DNA of 64,000 nucleotides from Actinobacillus sp. (GCA_020026155.1 JAHHQX010000010.1:17391-81390), one strand, 5' to 3'. Counted from the stretch's first letter, positions 43,960 to 53,665 are shown. Notes: generated from the sequence alone by a model not told the origin. Made by a program: numbers and translations.

Positions 43960-43986
43960 AAACCGCTGATTATTCAGCGGTTTTTT
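43960..43986. terminator. Terminator between the alcohol dehydrogenase and nrfFG
   Basis: AAACCGCTGA-TTAT-TCAGCGGTTT followed by T6. Convergent genes share it; it overlaps the nrfFG stop codon. Confidence 0.9.
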
Positions 43987-45037
43987 ATTTTCGGTGCATT
44001 AAGAATTCGGCGACTTGAATGCGTTCCACAAGTGTGCGGCGATCCATATCTGAATTATCAGAATCAAGAATTTTTTGCCAAAGTTGGATAGCTTCAGCGT
44101 AATGATGTTGTTGAAAAGCCACGTGCGCTTTAAGCGAAAGACTACTTATCTCAGACGGATCTTTTTTCAAGGCAACGTCGAGTAATTGTTGCACTTTGGG
44201 CGTTATCTGTTGGTGGCTTTGATAAAAGTATGCCGTCGCCGCTAATCCTAAAATTTTAGGCGTACTTCCAGCAAGTTTTTCTGCATTCGCATAGCAAGTC
44301 AAGGCTGAATTAAAATCTTCCGCTTGCATATAAGCTTGTGCGAGTTCAAGCCATTTGGAGGCATCATTAGGATCTTTACGAAGTTCTTGTTGAATCAGGT
44401 GAATGTAAGTTTCTTTTTTCTGAGTAGCAGAAACGTTTAGGGCCACTTGTGTTTTTTGCTCGACTTTTTTCCCCATAAAAAATTGTGAAAATTGGGGCGT
44501 GAATAGGTACAAAATTCCACTTGTAAACAGAAGAAATAATCCCGTACCACTCAAATAGTTAAGCGAAAATTGCCAATTTTCACTAGGAGAAATTGTGGTA
44601 GTACAATCAGGACTATGATTTGGGCTTATGGAAGTTGAACCCCTTTTGCGTAAAAAATAGAAAAGATAGCCACTCAGAAAAATGAATAGCAAAATAGGTA
44701 AGCCCCATAAAAGATAAGTTGAAGGAATAAGGGGCGGATCGTATAACACGAAATTTCCAAATCTCGCGGTCATTTTTTGAATGATTTGCTGATCGGTTTC
44801 CCCCCCATTTGCCATTTTATAAACCTCAAGGCGCAAATCTGAAGCAATAGGGGAATTTGATTCTAAAAGGTTTTGATTCTTGCATTGCGGACAGCGTAAT
44901 ACTTTTGCTAAGGCAAATGCCCGCTCTTGGGTTGCGGTATCGCGAAAATGAAATGTATCCACCATCGTCGCTTGAACAGTGCTTGTCATTAGCGTAAGGG
45001 AAAAGAGGAAAAACAAAAGTAAACGTTTAATCATCAT
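43985..45037 (-). CDS. nrfFG: NrfF-NrfG fusion: cytochrome c heme-lyase accessory protein
   Basis: 350 aa, start at the ATG overlapping the nrfE stop (AAGGAA upstream). Residues 1-23 are a signal peptide; ~25-100 match NrfF/CcmH with the thioredox motif C49-x2-C52 in LRCPQCKNQNLLESNS; a helix (about 105-128) and another (about 160-178) follow; ~195-350 carry TPR-like repeats as in NrfG. In E. coli these are two genes. Together with NrfE they attach heme to the CWTCK site of NrfA. A dispersed-repeat copy lies in the linker region. Confidence 0.88.
   Translation of the reverse strand: MMIKRLLLFFLFSLTLMTSTVQATMVDTFHFRDTATQERAFALAKVLRCPQCKNQNLLESNSPIASDLRLEVYKMANGGETDQQIIQKMTARFGNFVLYDPPLIPSTYLLWGLPILLFIFLSGYLFYFLRKRGSTSISPNHSPDCTTTISPSENWQFSLNYLSGTGLFLLFTSGILYLFTPQFSQFFMGKKVEQKTQVALNVSATQKKETYIHLIQQELRKDPNDASKWLELAQAYMQAEDFNSALTCYANAEKLAGSTPKILGLAATAYFYQSHQQITPKVQQLLDVALKKDPSEISSLSLKAHVAFQQHHYAEAIQLWQKILDSDNSDMDRRTLVERIQVAEFLMHRK
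44476..44500 (-). repeat. Dispersed 25-bp repeat inside nrfFG
   Basis: On the minus strand: ACGCCCCAATTTTCA then CAATTTTTTA, encoding TPQFSQFF. In frame with and on the same strand as the gene. Confidence 0.75.
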
Positions 45038-46913
45038 ATTTTCCTTGTGTACGTTGACAAAGGCTAATTGCGCCTCCAAGAGCCATACAAAAACCACCAA
45101 TCCATAGCCATATCATAAACGGTTTATATTGAATACGAAATGCAAATGCCCCATTACCGCGTTTATCTCCCATCACAATATACATATCGCCTTTGAGAGT
45201 GGAATTAATCCCAATCTCTGACATTTGTACATCACGCACATCGTAGTAGCGTTTTTCAGTATAAATTGTCGCGATGGGTAATGCTTCCTTCGAAAACAAA
45301 AATTGTGCCTGTTCTGTAACGAAATTGCTTCCTAAAAGATTTTGGAAATCTTTATACGCCAGATGGTATCCCGCAAAATTTGTATTTTGATGAGGGGCAA
45401 GTGCAATATTTTGAGTTTGAGTAAAATAGCTGGTCATTGTCGTAGCAAATACCACGAGCGCAACGCCTGTGTGCGAAAGTAACATTCCCCAATTGCGTGG
45501 AGCAGTCATGCTTTTCCAAAATGTAAATGCGATTAAGATAAAAGCTAAGCTGAGGAAGAGGAACGCTTGCCAGGAAAATGTATCTACCGTTGGCGTGTAA
45601 CAGATTGTAACGGCATAACCAATAATGATACTTAGAAGGCATAGTAGTAAATAAGGTAACCACTGGCGCCATATTTTATTTCTAGGTAAAAATATGGCAT
45701 TCATACCAATAAGCGCTAAGGCAACCAGTGGTAAAAATAATTTATTAAAATAAGGCGCACCTACGGAAATACTGCCTAATTCAAACAGATGGTAGAAAAG
45801 TGGATAAAAACTGCCAAGGAAAACAATAAAAGTTGCGACACTAAAAAGGAGGTTGGCGCCGAGTAAAAGATAAAGCCAAAAGTTATATCGTGCTACTCCT
45901 GTGATTATTTTTAACCGTGTAGCAAAAAAGCCAAATGCAAGTAAGCTGAAAAAACAAAAAATAAGGAGTAAACCTAAACCGCGGCTGTTATCTTGTGCAA
46001 AAGCATGTACGGAAGTAAGGACGCCTGAACGTACGATAAAGATACCGAGTAAGCTTAGAATAAAAACGCAAAGCGCAAGTAGGATTATCCAGTACGGAAA
46101 CGCCTTTGATTTTATATTGGCAGAAAGGGTGTGCAGAAGTGCCGTTGCAACGAGCCATGGCATTAATGAGGCATTTTCACTGGGATCCCAGAACCACCAG
46201 CCACCCCAACCAAGTTCATAATATGCCCACCATGCGCCAAGCATAATCCCTAATGTTAAGAAAACCCAACCGATTAAGACCCATGGTTTAATCTCTAATG
46301 CGAAAGATGACGGAAATTTTCCTTTAATGAGATAAGTTAGCGTAATTGCAAAAACGACAGCAAAGGCACTATATCCTAAATAGAGTAAAGGCGGATGAAA
46401 AATTAAACCGATATCCTGCAGCATAGGGTTGAGATCCCCCCCTTCCAATGGAGCGGGGAAAATGCGGGTAAACGGATTAGAGAAAAAGAGTAAAAATAAT
46501 AAAAATATGGCATTGATGATACCTAAAAATGCAAGCGCTCGTTGACTCTCCTGATTAAATCGATGGCGCTTGGTATAGCAAAATAAAAGTGACCATAGAC
46601 TGAAAAGCAAAACTAAAAAGAGCATTGAGCCACTATGACCAGCCCAACTAGCAGCGATTTTATAAAGTATCGGTAATGAGTGATTGCTATGGTTGGCCAC
46701 ATAACGAACCGAAAAGTCATCTTGAACGAGTAAAGCGATTAAAATACCAAAGGTGGCGATAACAAAGATAAAAAGGGAAAATACTGTAGCCGTCATAATT
46801 GACTTCCAGTTATTCACGATAAAGTTAAATTTTATATAAGGCAACATCGCAAGTAGCAATGCGCTTAAGCTACTTGCGATGAGAGTGATATATCCAAATT
46901 CAGCGAGTATCAT
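45027..46913 (-). CDS. nrfE: Heme lyase NrfE (CcmF family)
   Basis: Multi-helix inner membrane protein of the nitrite-reductase-specific cytochrome c maturation system. 628 aa, about 14 helices. The heme-handling WWD domain reads WGGWWFWDPSENASLMPWL (236-254); conserved histidines lie before it (GHSGS near 92, FHPPLLY near 172). Overlaps nrfFG at the 3' end; nrfD ends 4 bases upstream. It serves only the Lys-ligated NrfA heme, so a separate Ccm system should exist elsewhere. Confidence 0.95.
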   Translation of the reverse strand: MILAEFGYITLIASSLSALLLAMLPYIKFNFIVNNWKSIMTATVFSLFIFVIATFGILIALLVQDDFSVRYVANHSNHSLPILYKIAASWAGHSGSMLFLVLLFSLWSLLFCYTKRHRFNQESQRALAFLGIINAIFLLFLLFFSNPFTRIFPAPLEGGDLNPMLQDIGLIFHPPLLYLGYSAFAVVFAITLTYLIKGKFPSSFALEIKPWVLIGWVFLTLGIMLGAWWAYYELGWGGWWFWDPSENASLMPWLVATALLHTLSANIKSKAFPYWIILLALCVFILSLLGIFIVRSGVLTSVHAFAQDNSRGLGLLLIFCFFSLLAFGFFATRLKIITGVARYNFWLYLLLGANLLFSVATFIVFLGSFYPLFYHLFELGSISVGAPYFNKLFLPLVALALIGMNAIFLPRNKIWRQWLPYLLLCLLSIIIGYAVTICYTPTVDTFSWQAFLFLSLAFILIAFTFWKSMTAPRNWGMLLSHTGVALVVFATTMTSYFTQTQNIALAPHQNTNFAGYHLAYKDFQNLLGSNFVTEQAQFLFSKEALPIATIYTEKRYYDVRDVQMSEIGINSTLKGDMYIVMGDKRGNGAFAFRIQYKPFMIWLWIGGFCMALGGAISLCQRTQGKYDD

Positions 46914-46917
46914 AAAA

Positions 46918-47880
46918 TTAAGCTAAGGTCATTTGCCCTGCATATAGAATGAAGAATCGTAGGCAAAGAACGCCGAAAAGCGTGCTACCTGCGACAAGAT
47001 ACACAAAAGATTTACGGTGCCTTAATGACAGTTTACTAAATTGATTTAGACCGAGCGGTAATAAAATACCGATAAACACGACACCAATCCAAAATACTTG
47101 CGCCCAGAAACCGTGTCCGAGTGCGGTATAAAACGATAGTGTTTTTTGCCCACCGCCAAGATATAACCCAAAGAAATAAGCAAATAGAAGGAATAATTCT
47201 GTAAGTAAAACGAAACGTTCTATTTTATGCAACCAAACAAGTTGAGGATCTTGAGGATTAGTTTTGGTAAAAAACAACGCACAAAGAGTGAGGGAAGCAA
47301 TCCCTGATGACATACCTGATGCTAAGAATAAAACAGGTAATACGGGATTATTGAGCATTGGATAACTAATGAGTGCGGAAAGCAAAAATCCGGTATAAGC
47401 GCCTAAAGCGATGGCGATAAGAAGAAGTAAAAATTCAACGATGCCTTGAATATAACCAATAATACGATAAGCAAAATTGGTAAATGTCATTAAGCTTGGA
47501 AAGCGTTGTTGAATGAGGTACTTAACCTGATTTTGATAGATATTGAGGAGCCACAACGTTAGGGTAATAAAGTAGCCTTGGAAAAGCATGACCCCACATG
47601 ACATGATAGATGTATGGGAATAGTGGAACATGAGTTTCCAGAAAGTCCAAGGGCGTGCTAGGTGAAAAATCAGCAACGTTAGCCCGCAGATAACTGTAAT
47701 AGGCGCGAGAAAAGCATTAATCTTGATAAGATAGTTTTGTGAAACTTCATCCCCGATTAAGCCTGATCGTTTCAACAAGATTACCATCATGGTTGAACCT
47801 GCAGAAATCCCGAGGAGGAAGAGATAAATGGCAATACTTTCTCCCCATACGAGTGATGGAAAATGGAAGGGCGTTGTCAT
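46918..47880 (-). CDS. nrfD: NrfD membrane quinol-oxidising subunit
   Basis: 320 aa, eight or more helices. It matches the NrfD/PsrC family: FHFPSLVWGESIAIYLFLLGISAG start with LLG-IS-AGS. It passes electrons from menaquinol to NrfC and then NrfB. Start overlaps the nrfC stop (ATGA), so coupled translation. Confidence 0.94.
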   Translation of the reverse strand: MTTPFHFPSLVWGESIAIYLFLLGISAGSTMMVILLKRSGLIGDEVSQNYLIKINAFLAPITVICGLTLLIFHLARPWTFWKLMFHYSHTSIMSCGVMLFQGYFITLTLWLLNIYQNQVKYLIQQRFPSLMTFTNFAYRIIGYIQGIVEFLLLLIAIALGAYTGFLLSALISYPMLNNPVLPVLFLASGMSSGIASLTLCALFFTKTNPQDPQLVWLHKIERFVLLTELFLLFAYFFGLYLGGGQKTLSFYTALGHGFWAQVFWIGVVFIGILLPLGLNQFSKLSLRHRKSFVYLVAGSTLFGVLCLRFFILYAGQMTLA

Positions 47881-48554
47881 TCGTGAATTTCTCCAATAAA
47901 GTTGGGTACATGATATAAATTAGGTTCTGTACCTAAAGCGACTTTTGTACGGTATGTTACCTTTTCTTTTAATTTTAACGAGATCGCACTATAAGGATCA
48001 TTAAGATCGCCAAAAGTGAGCGCTTTCGTTGGGCACGCCTCCACGCAAGCGGGGAGTTTTCCTTTTGCAAGATTGGTATTACGGCAGAAATTACATTTAT
48101 CCGCTGTTAATGTAACAGGATTAATGTAGCGTACACGGTATGGGCAAACGGCAATACAATATTGGCAACCGACACAGAGATCAGGATTGACATCAACAAT
48201 CCCATTTTTAATATCAATATACGATGCGCCAGTTGGGCATACGGCGACACAAGGAGCGTTGGTACAATGTTGGCAAGAATGGCGGAAGAATCTATAACTA
48301 ATATCGGGAAATTCGCCATAGGGACCAGTCCGAATGATCTCTAAACGTGTCACCCCCTCTGGAACATGATTAACTTCTCGGCAGGCGTCCATACAAGCGG
48401 TGCAACCGATACATAGATTTTCATCGTGAAGCATCCCATAGCGAATTGGTTTATCCGTCACTTTGTTTATTTTAGAAAAGCCTACAGAAGGTGCAAGGGT
48501 GAGGAGGCTTGCTCCTACCCCTTGAAGAAAAAGACGACGTGAACAATTACTCAT
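47877..48554 (-). CDS. nrfC: NrfC, 4Fe-4S ferredoxin-type electron carrier
   Basis: 225 aa. Twin-arginine signal (SRRLFLQGVG, 5-14), so Tat-exported and periplasmic. Four cysteine clusters are visible: CIGCTACMDAC, CQHCTNAPCVAVCP, CVGCQYCIAVCPY and CNFCRNTNLAKGKLPACVEACP (split here), enough for four [4Fe-4S] centres. Partner of NrfD; the start overlaps nrfB by 8 bases. Confidence 0.96.
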   Translation of the reverse strand: MSNCSRRLFLQGVGASLLTLAPSVGFSKINKVTDKPIRYGMLHDENLCIGCTACMDACREVNHVPEGVTRLEIIRTGPYGEFPDISYRFFRHSCQHCTNAPCVAVCPTGASYIDIKNGIVDVNPDLCVGCQYCIAVCPYRVRYINPVTLTADKCNFCRNTNLAKGKLPACVEACPTKALTFGDLNDPYSAISLKLKEKVTYRTKVALGTEPNLYHVPNFIGEIHE

Positions 48555-49164
48555 TTTTTAGCTCCTTTGCATCAATATGAGGCATTTGAGCATGTTGGAT
48601 ATTTGTATGTTCTCGTTGTTGTTTTCCATGACAATCAACACAAAGTTTTACTTGTTCTTTTTGGTTTAATCCATGCATTGGATCATCTTTTGGATGTAAA
48701 ACGTGGCAAGCAGCACAAGGTAGCTTCATAGCATGAACATCATGCACCCAAAGTTTTTCGCGCATTTTGTCTGGATTATGGCAAGCAAAACAAACCTGAT
48801 TTTGTTGTTCTACCGTATACATCGGTTTCGTTTTACTAAAGATATCAGATTGGAAACGCATGACATCTTTAGCGCCACGACGATGGTTTTCAGAAATATT
48901 GCCATGACAGCTTACACAGGTAATCGGTTTGCCATTATTGGGGTTCATTTTAGTTAAATGAATACCGTAGAATTTACCAAGATGCCATTGACCGCCGTGT
49001 TGGGAACCATCGCCACTGAATTTATGGCACTTAACACAGTAATCATTTGGATTGCGTTGATGTTCTAGCTGGGGTTCATAAGTTTGAGCTGCAAACAAAG
49101 AAGTCGCAAAACAAAAACCTAAAATTAACGCCCCAATTTTCGGAAAAAGTTTTGTAATATTCAT
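48547..49164 (-). CDS. nrfB: NrfB, pentaheme cytochrome c
   Basis: 205 aa from ATG 49164 (AAGGAAAA upstream); a start 21 bases further is less likely. Signal peptide to about residue 26 (LFAA). Five CxxCH heme sites: CVKCH, CVSCH, CFACH, CAACH, CVDCH. Periplasmic donor to NrfA. A repeat copy lies in the signal-peptide codons. Confidence 0.96.
   Translation of the reverse strand: MNITKLFPKIGALILGFCFATSLFAAQTYEPQLEHQRNPNDYCVKCHKFSGDGSQHGGQWHLGKFYGIHLTKMNPNNGKPITCVSCHGNISENHRRGAKDVMRFQSDIFSKTKPMYTVEQQNQVCFACHNPDKMREKLWVHDVHAMKLPCAACHVLHPKDDPMHGLNQKEQVKLCVDCHGKQQREHTNIQHAQMPHIDAKELKNE
49128..49152 (+). repeat. Dispersed 25-bp repeat inside nrfB
   Basis: ACGCCCCAATTTTCG then GAAAAAGTTT on the plus strand, within nrfB codons for LFPKIGAL. 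Antisense to the gene, opposite to the nrfFG copy. Confidence 0.75.
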
Positions 49165-49218
49165 AGAATTTTCCTTTGTTGTCATGCCACCCTAGCAAAG
49201 TAGGGTGGCAAATTTTTA

Positions 49219-50727
49219 TTAATGCGCGGGTGGCGGGGTGTTAATAAGTCCGTTACTGATGGCTTCTTTGTTCCATTCTGGAACAATTTCTTTTAAGAAT
49301 TTTGCTTTTTCAGCACGTGCTTTTTGGATATCAATTCCCATTGCTTTCCAAGCTGCATTTGCTGTTGAAATATCAGGAATTGGAACTGGGGTTTTCACAT
49401 GATGTTCTGCCAAAATGGCGGCTAAATCTGCACGTGCAGTGGCAACACGATCAAGACCTGTGCCTAATACTTTTAAAATCACGTCTGGTGCGTGCATGTA
49501 GCCACCGTGAGTAGCCGCAGCGTAATCCCAGCGCCATTGTGCATGACGAATAGCCGTTAATGCGGGTTGCATTTCTTCTTTGGTAGCACCTGCATCCCAA
49601 GCAGCTTTAGCTTCAAAGTGTGCGTGAACTAATTGATCTTCAAGTTTCAGCATGACTTCTTTAATATTTTGTTTACGCGATTCAACAATATTTTGAAGTG
49701 TTTCTTTTTTCTGGGTATGGCAGTTCGCACAGGTATTTTGGAAATTATCAAATGGGTTACCAATGTTGTGATCGGTATAAACTTTGCCATCGGCACCTTG
49801 CACTTTTGGCATATGGCAATCTACACAACTTACCCCATTTTTACCGTGGATTCCCATTGACCATGTTTCAAAATCAGGGTGCTGGGCTTTGAGCATTGGT
49901 GCTTTAGAGAGTGAATGTGTCCAATCGCTAAATTGAATACTGTCATAGAATTTTTCCATGTCTCCAACATCAACGCCATTAAACCATGGGAATACAACAT
50001 TATTCACGCCATTTTTATCGAAATAATATTCAACGTGGCAATTTGCACATATAGCGGTACGCTTATCTGTTGTGTCCATATGGTTGAAATTTTTACCGAT
50101 AACGTCTAATGCACGTAATACATGTGGTCGAGCAATGCGTAATGCAGGTTTTCCTTCTTCAAAGTCCTTGGAAGTCGTATCGTGACAGTCGGCACAGCCT
50201 ACAGAATTTACAATTTGGTTACCCGCTTTTGCCCATTTTCCAGAGAAGAAGTCTTTTTCTCCCCATTTTGCAATTAAACGTGGTACATCTGGACCTTTAC
50301 ATGTCCAACAGGCCATTGGCATAGGACCTTCAGTCGGTGTCATTGGTGCGCCTGTACGCAAGATGTTACGGACATCGGTTACAGTATAAAAATGTCCACG
50401 AGGTTTATTATATTCTTTAGAAAAACTATAACCGCCCCAAAGTACGATTAAACGTGGATCTTCTTCAATGGCTGGCACGACGTCAGTACTTTCTGAGGTT
50501 TTATACCAACTTTGATATTGACGAGGATAATTTTGACTAAATTGTGAGTTTTTAGATTGAATGATGACATCAGAAGGTGGGGCGAGTTCTGCAACAGGAA
50601 CGGGATATTGTCCACTGGTTGTCGTGTAGGAATGCTGTTGTTCTGCCGCGTGCCCTACATTAGTCGTCAGGGCTGTCATTGTCGCGAGTATAGGAATGTG
50701 TACCCACAAATATTTTTTTGTTTGCAT
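49219..50727 (-). CDS. nrfA: Ammonia-forming cytochrome c nitrite reductase
   Basis: Periplasmic enzyme that reduces nitrite to ammonium with six electrons. 502 aa, signal peptide to about 28 (GHAA). The catalytic heme has the lysine-type site CWTCK (C140-K144); four CxxCH sites follow (CADCH, CANCH, CVDCH, CANCH). The MGIHGKNGVSCVDCHMP segment and the terminal helices fit NrfA. First gene of nrfABCDE-FG. Confidence 0.97.
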   Translation of the reverse strand: MQTKKYLWVHIPILATMTALTTNVGHAAEQQHSYTTTSGQYPVPVAELAPPSDVIIQSKNSQFSQNYPRQYQSWYKTSESTDVVPAIEEDPRLIVLWGGYSFSKEYNKPRGHFYTVTDVRNILRTGAPMTPTEGPMPMACWTCKGPDVPRLIAKWGEKDFFSGKWAKAGNQIVNSVGCADCHDTTSKDFEEGKPALRIARPHVLRALDVIGKNFNHMDTTDKRTAICANCHVEYYFDKNGVNNVVFPWFNGVDVGDMEKFYDSIQFSDWTHSLSKAPMLKAQHPDFETWSMGIHGKNGVSCVDCHMPKVQGADGKVYTDHNIGNPFDNFQNTCANCHTQKKETLQNIVESRKQNIKEVMLKLEDQLVHAHFEAKAAWDAGATKEEMQPALTAIRHAQWRWDYAAATHGGYMHAPDVILKVLGTGLDRVATARADLAAILAEHHVKTPVPIPDISTANAAWKAMGIDIQKARAEKAKFLKEIVPEWNKEAISNGLINTPPPAH

Positions 50728-50846
50728 AAAATGATCCTATAAAGTATGAAAAAAGTAATTATTGTAGGTATTTTACGCAAAAAAAATTTTTACCAATAAA
50801 GAATGGTTATCAATTACGCTAAAAAAATTAATTATTTATAAGTTAG

Positions 50847-50860
50847 TTGATTCATGTCAA
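50847..50860. promoter_or_regulatory. FNR-like site upstream of nrfA
   Basis: TTGATTCATGTCAA matches the FNR consensus TTGAT-N4-ATCAA at 9 of 10 positions. It lies 120-133 bases upstream of the nrfA start on the minus strand. nrf operons are FNR-activated in E. coli and Haemophilus. A clear -10 was not found. Confidence 0.7.
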
Positions 50861-50910
50861 AAAATATACTTTTTAACCATTAATAAGTAGTAAATTGTAA
50901 GGATATTCTT

Positions 50911-52023
50911 TTATGAATTAAGAACAATTTCAGGAATCGTATAAGGTAAATTAAGAGCCTCTGAAACGCCGGCAAAAGTACATTTTCCATCATAGGTATT
51001 TAAACCATGTAAAAGAGCATAATCTTTTAAACATGCTTTTTTAACACCAAAATTAGCGATTTTTAAACCGTAGTCTAATGTTGTCGCTGTAAGGGCTTGC
51101 GTTGCAGTGAGGGCAACACAGCCAGCAATATTTTCAATACAAGAATGGGTAATACCTTGTTCTTCAAAAGTCGGTTCATCGAACGTGGTAGGATGCGATG
51201 TTTCAAAACAGCCACCTTGATTAATGGCAACGTCAATAAGAAGAGAGTCTTTTTTGATATGCATTAAATCATGCTGATAAATGAGGGTAGGTGCTTTTTT
51301 CCCGCTAGTGAGGGCGGCGCCAACGATGACATCAGCATTTTGGATACAGTGGAGAATATTTTCGCGATTACTTTCTAGAAGATTGGCATGAAGTTCAAAA
51401 AGGTCGTTGAGTTTATGAAGACGATCTGGATTGGAATCTAAAATTGTGACTTCAATTCCGACGCCAAGCGCCATTTGCGCAATCGTTACACCAACTGTTC
51501 CTCCTCCCAAAATGACAATGTGTCCCTTAGAAAAATCTATTTCCTTATTTATGAGTGCTTCTTTATGATGATATTTCTTTTGTATATATTGAATGGCATC
51601 AATTGCGGCAATGCGACCTGCTACACGACTCATTGGGCTAAGGCATGGAAGACCTAAATGGGTTTTTATGGTTTCATAAGCAATGGCATGAATATTTTTA
51701 GATAGAAGCATTTCAGCAAGAGGTTTATGAATGGCGAGATGAAGGTAACTAAATAGGATTTGACCTTCGCGGAATAAATGAAACTCTTCAGGTAAAGGCT
51801 CTTTTACTTTGACGATCATATCTGCATGACTGAATAACGTTTTTTTGTCCGCTAAAATAGCCCCTGCTTGTTGGTAATCTTGATCAGGGAAGCCTGCACC
51901 AATACCGGCGTTATATTCAATATATACAGTATGTCCATGCTCAATATAAGTTTTAACATTACTTGGCGTAAGACCTACACGATATTCTTGAGCTTTAATT
52001 TCTCTCGGGCAACCTATTATCAT
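50911..52023 (-). CDS. ald: Alanine dehydrogenase
   Basis: NAD-dependent reversible conversion of alanine to pyruvate and ammonia. 370 aa. N-terminal MIIGCPREIKAQEYRVGLTP, KVKEPLPEEF (about 73-82), central NAD-binding ILGGGTVGVTIAQMALGVG, and SLLIDVAINQGGCFETS. With nrfA (ammonia formation) upstream and an opine dehydrogenase 1.6 kb away, this area is rich in amine-linked NAD enzymes. Confidence 0.94.
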   Translation of the reverse strand: MIIGCPREIKAQEYRVGLTPSNVKTYIEHGHTVYIEYNAGIGAGFPDQDYQQAGAILADKKTLFSHADMIVKVKEPLPEEFHLFREGQILFSYLHLAIHKPLAEMLLSKNIHAIAYETIKTHLGLPCLSPMSRVAGRIAAIDAIQYIQKKYHHKEALINKEIDFSKGHIVILGGGTVGVTIAQMALGVGIEVTILDSNPDRLHKLNDLFELHANLLESNRENILHCIQNADVIVGAALTSGKKAPTLIYQHDLMHIKKDSLLIDVAINQGGCFETSHPTTFDEPTFEEQGITHSCIENIAGCVALTATQALTATTLDYGLKIANFGVKKACLKDYALLHGLNTYDGKCTFAGVSEALNLPYTIPEIVLNS

Positions 52024-52169
52024 AATACCTTTCTTATTTTTAATTGCGTCTGATTCTACATAAAATTTTTACTTATCACCTTAACGCATTATAAACATAA
52101 AAACAAAAAATAAATCAAATAGAACCTTAGAAAAACTAATTATTAATGTGTAAGGTTATAAAATAACCT

Positions 52170-52206
52170 AAATACGATCTCTTTATATAAAAAAGAGATC
52201 GTATTT
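52170..52206 (-). terminator. Terminator of the transporter/opine dehydrogenase operon
   Basis: AAATACGATCTCTTT (52170-52184) and AAAGAGATCGTATTT (52192-52206): a perfect 15-bp stem with a 7-base loop. Confidence 0.85.
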
Positions 52207-52236
52207 GGTTAAAATTTTAGAGTTATTTGGGTTTAT

Positions 52237-53643
52237 TTATACCAGAACGCCAATACTCAATATAACCATTATCATAATGATAAGGATAGCGAGTAAAGGT
52301 GCAATCCAACGAACCCAAGTGAAATAGTTAATACGACTTAATGCCAAACCGCCCATTACTACACCAGATGTTGGTGTAATAAGGTTAGGTAACCCAGATG
52401 CAGATTGGTAGGCGGTAACAACGAGCTCGCGACTAACATGTGCGAAATCTGCGAGGGGGGCGAGAATTGGCATAGATAGTACGGCAAGACCTGATGAAGA
52501 AGGTACCACGAAAGAGAGAAGCGCTTCTATCCAATATACGGCATTAATAAATGGTACTTTAGGAAGTCCAGCTAATACATCGGCAGCAGAATGGAGAATT
52601 GTGTGCGTGATATGCCCATTATCCATTACTACTACTAAACCGCGTGCAATAACGATAATGAGTGCGACACCAAGCAAATCCTGTGCACCAGCGATGAAGC
52701 GTTCACTAAATGTTTTTTCAGATAAACGACCAGCAAAACCAACTACGATACTTGAACCAATAAATAAAGTAGAAAGTTGAGCCATCCACCAACCGCCAAC
52801 AGACACGCCCCAAATCATAATACCGAAAGTTGCCGCAAAAATAGTTAAGATAATTTTACGGCGAAGGGTAAATTCAGGTACTTCTTTAGATTTTTGATGA
52901 AGGAAATAAGCCTCATCTTCAGCACGTTGTTTATAGACAATAGAGCGAGTTGGATCCGCTTTGACTTTTGCCGCATAACGCATAACGAAAATAGTACAAA
53001 TAATCCAACCAATAATAAGAATGGTTAAACGTAACCCAATTCCATTCATAAAGTTAATGCCAGCGGCATTTGCTGCAATGACGGTTGCAAATGGATTGAT
53101 GGTTGAACCAAGACATCCGATACCAGCTCCCACCATCACAATGGCAGCCCCAACTACCGTATCATAACCCGCAGCTAACATTACGGGAACGAGAATAGTA
53201 TAAAAAGGAATGGTTTCTTCAGCCATACCATAAACGGTACCGCCCATGGCAAAAAGAGCCATTAAAATTGGAATCATCCATTTTTCATGACCATTGAGTT
53301 TTTTCATCACGCCAGCAATTCCTGCATCAATCGCACCAGTTTCTGCTACCACAGAAAGGTAAGCACCAATGATGATAACAAAGAGCGCAATATCAATCCC
53401 GCGAGCTTCATAGGTAGTTGGATCATAGAAACCTTGAACAGGCGCCATGAGTACATCCCACAACCCTTGTGGATTAGCGGCGACAGAATGGTAGGAGCCT
53501 ACTAAGGGTACCATTTTGCCTAGGGCTTCATTTTTTACCATATCGTATTCACCAGCAGGGACAATCCAAGTGAGGAGTGCCATGATTGCCGTGAGGACCA
53601 TGAGAATCGTGTAGGTACTTGGGAAGGTAAATTTACGTTTCAT
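52237..53643 (-). CDS. YfcC-type ArcD/DcuC-superfamily transporter
   Basis: 468 aa from ATG 53643 (GAGGTG upstream), about 12 helices. Begins FPSTYTILMVLTAIMALLTWIVPAGEY, with YGMAEETIPFYT (about 150-161) and GCLGSTINPFATVIAA as in the YfcC family (arginine/ornithine antiporter-like and short-chain-acid carriers). Substrate unknown. It overlaps nothing but follows the opine dehydrogenase by 22 bases, so the substrate is probably that enzyme's opine or its amino acid. Confidence 0.85.
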   Translation of the reverse strand: MKRKFTFPSTYTILMVLTAIMALLTWIVPAGEYDMVKNEALGKMVPLVGSYHSVAANPQGLWDVLMAPVQGFYDPTTYEARGIDIALFVIIIGAYLSVVAETGAIDAGIAGVMKKLNGHEKWMIPILMALFAMGGTVYGMAEETIPFYTILVPVMLAAGYDTVVGAAIVMVGAGIGCLGSTINPFATVIAANAAGINFMNGIGLRLTILIIGWIICTIFVMRYAAKVKADPTRSIVYKQRAEDEAYFLHQKSKEVPEFTLRRKIILTIFAATFGIMIWGVSVGGWWMAQLSTLFIGSSIVVGFAGRLSEKTFSERFIAGAQDLLGVALIIVIARGLVVVMDNGHITHTILHSAADVLAGLPKVPFINAVYWIEALLSFVVPSSSGLAVLSMPILAPLADFAHVSRELVVTAYQSASGLPNLITPTSGVVMGGLALSRINYFTWVRWIAPLLAILIIMIMVILSIGVLV

Positions 53644-53665
53644 AAAAGACACCTCTATTTTATTT

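Noticed and set aside
45352..45672. Longer secondary ORF inside nrfE
   Set aside because: It is an alternative frame of a clear gene. The same holds for most ORFs of 60-130 codons in this window.
48390..48402. ACAAGCGGT, the uptake core of the Actinobacillus type
   Set aside because: A single match inside nrfC is expected by chance and lacks the AT tail, so it is not evidence for that uptake system here.
52802..52822. Further ACGCCCC matches at about 52804 and 58845
   Set aside because: The core is present but the following T-rich and A-rich tail is missing, so they are not counted as repeat copies.
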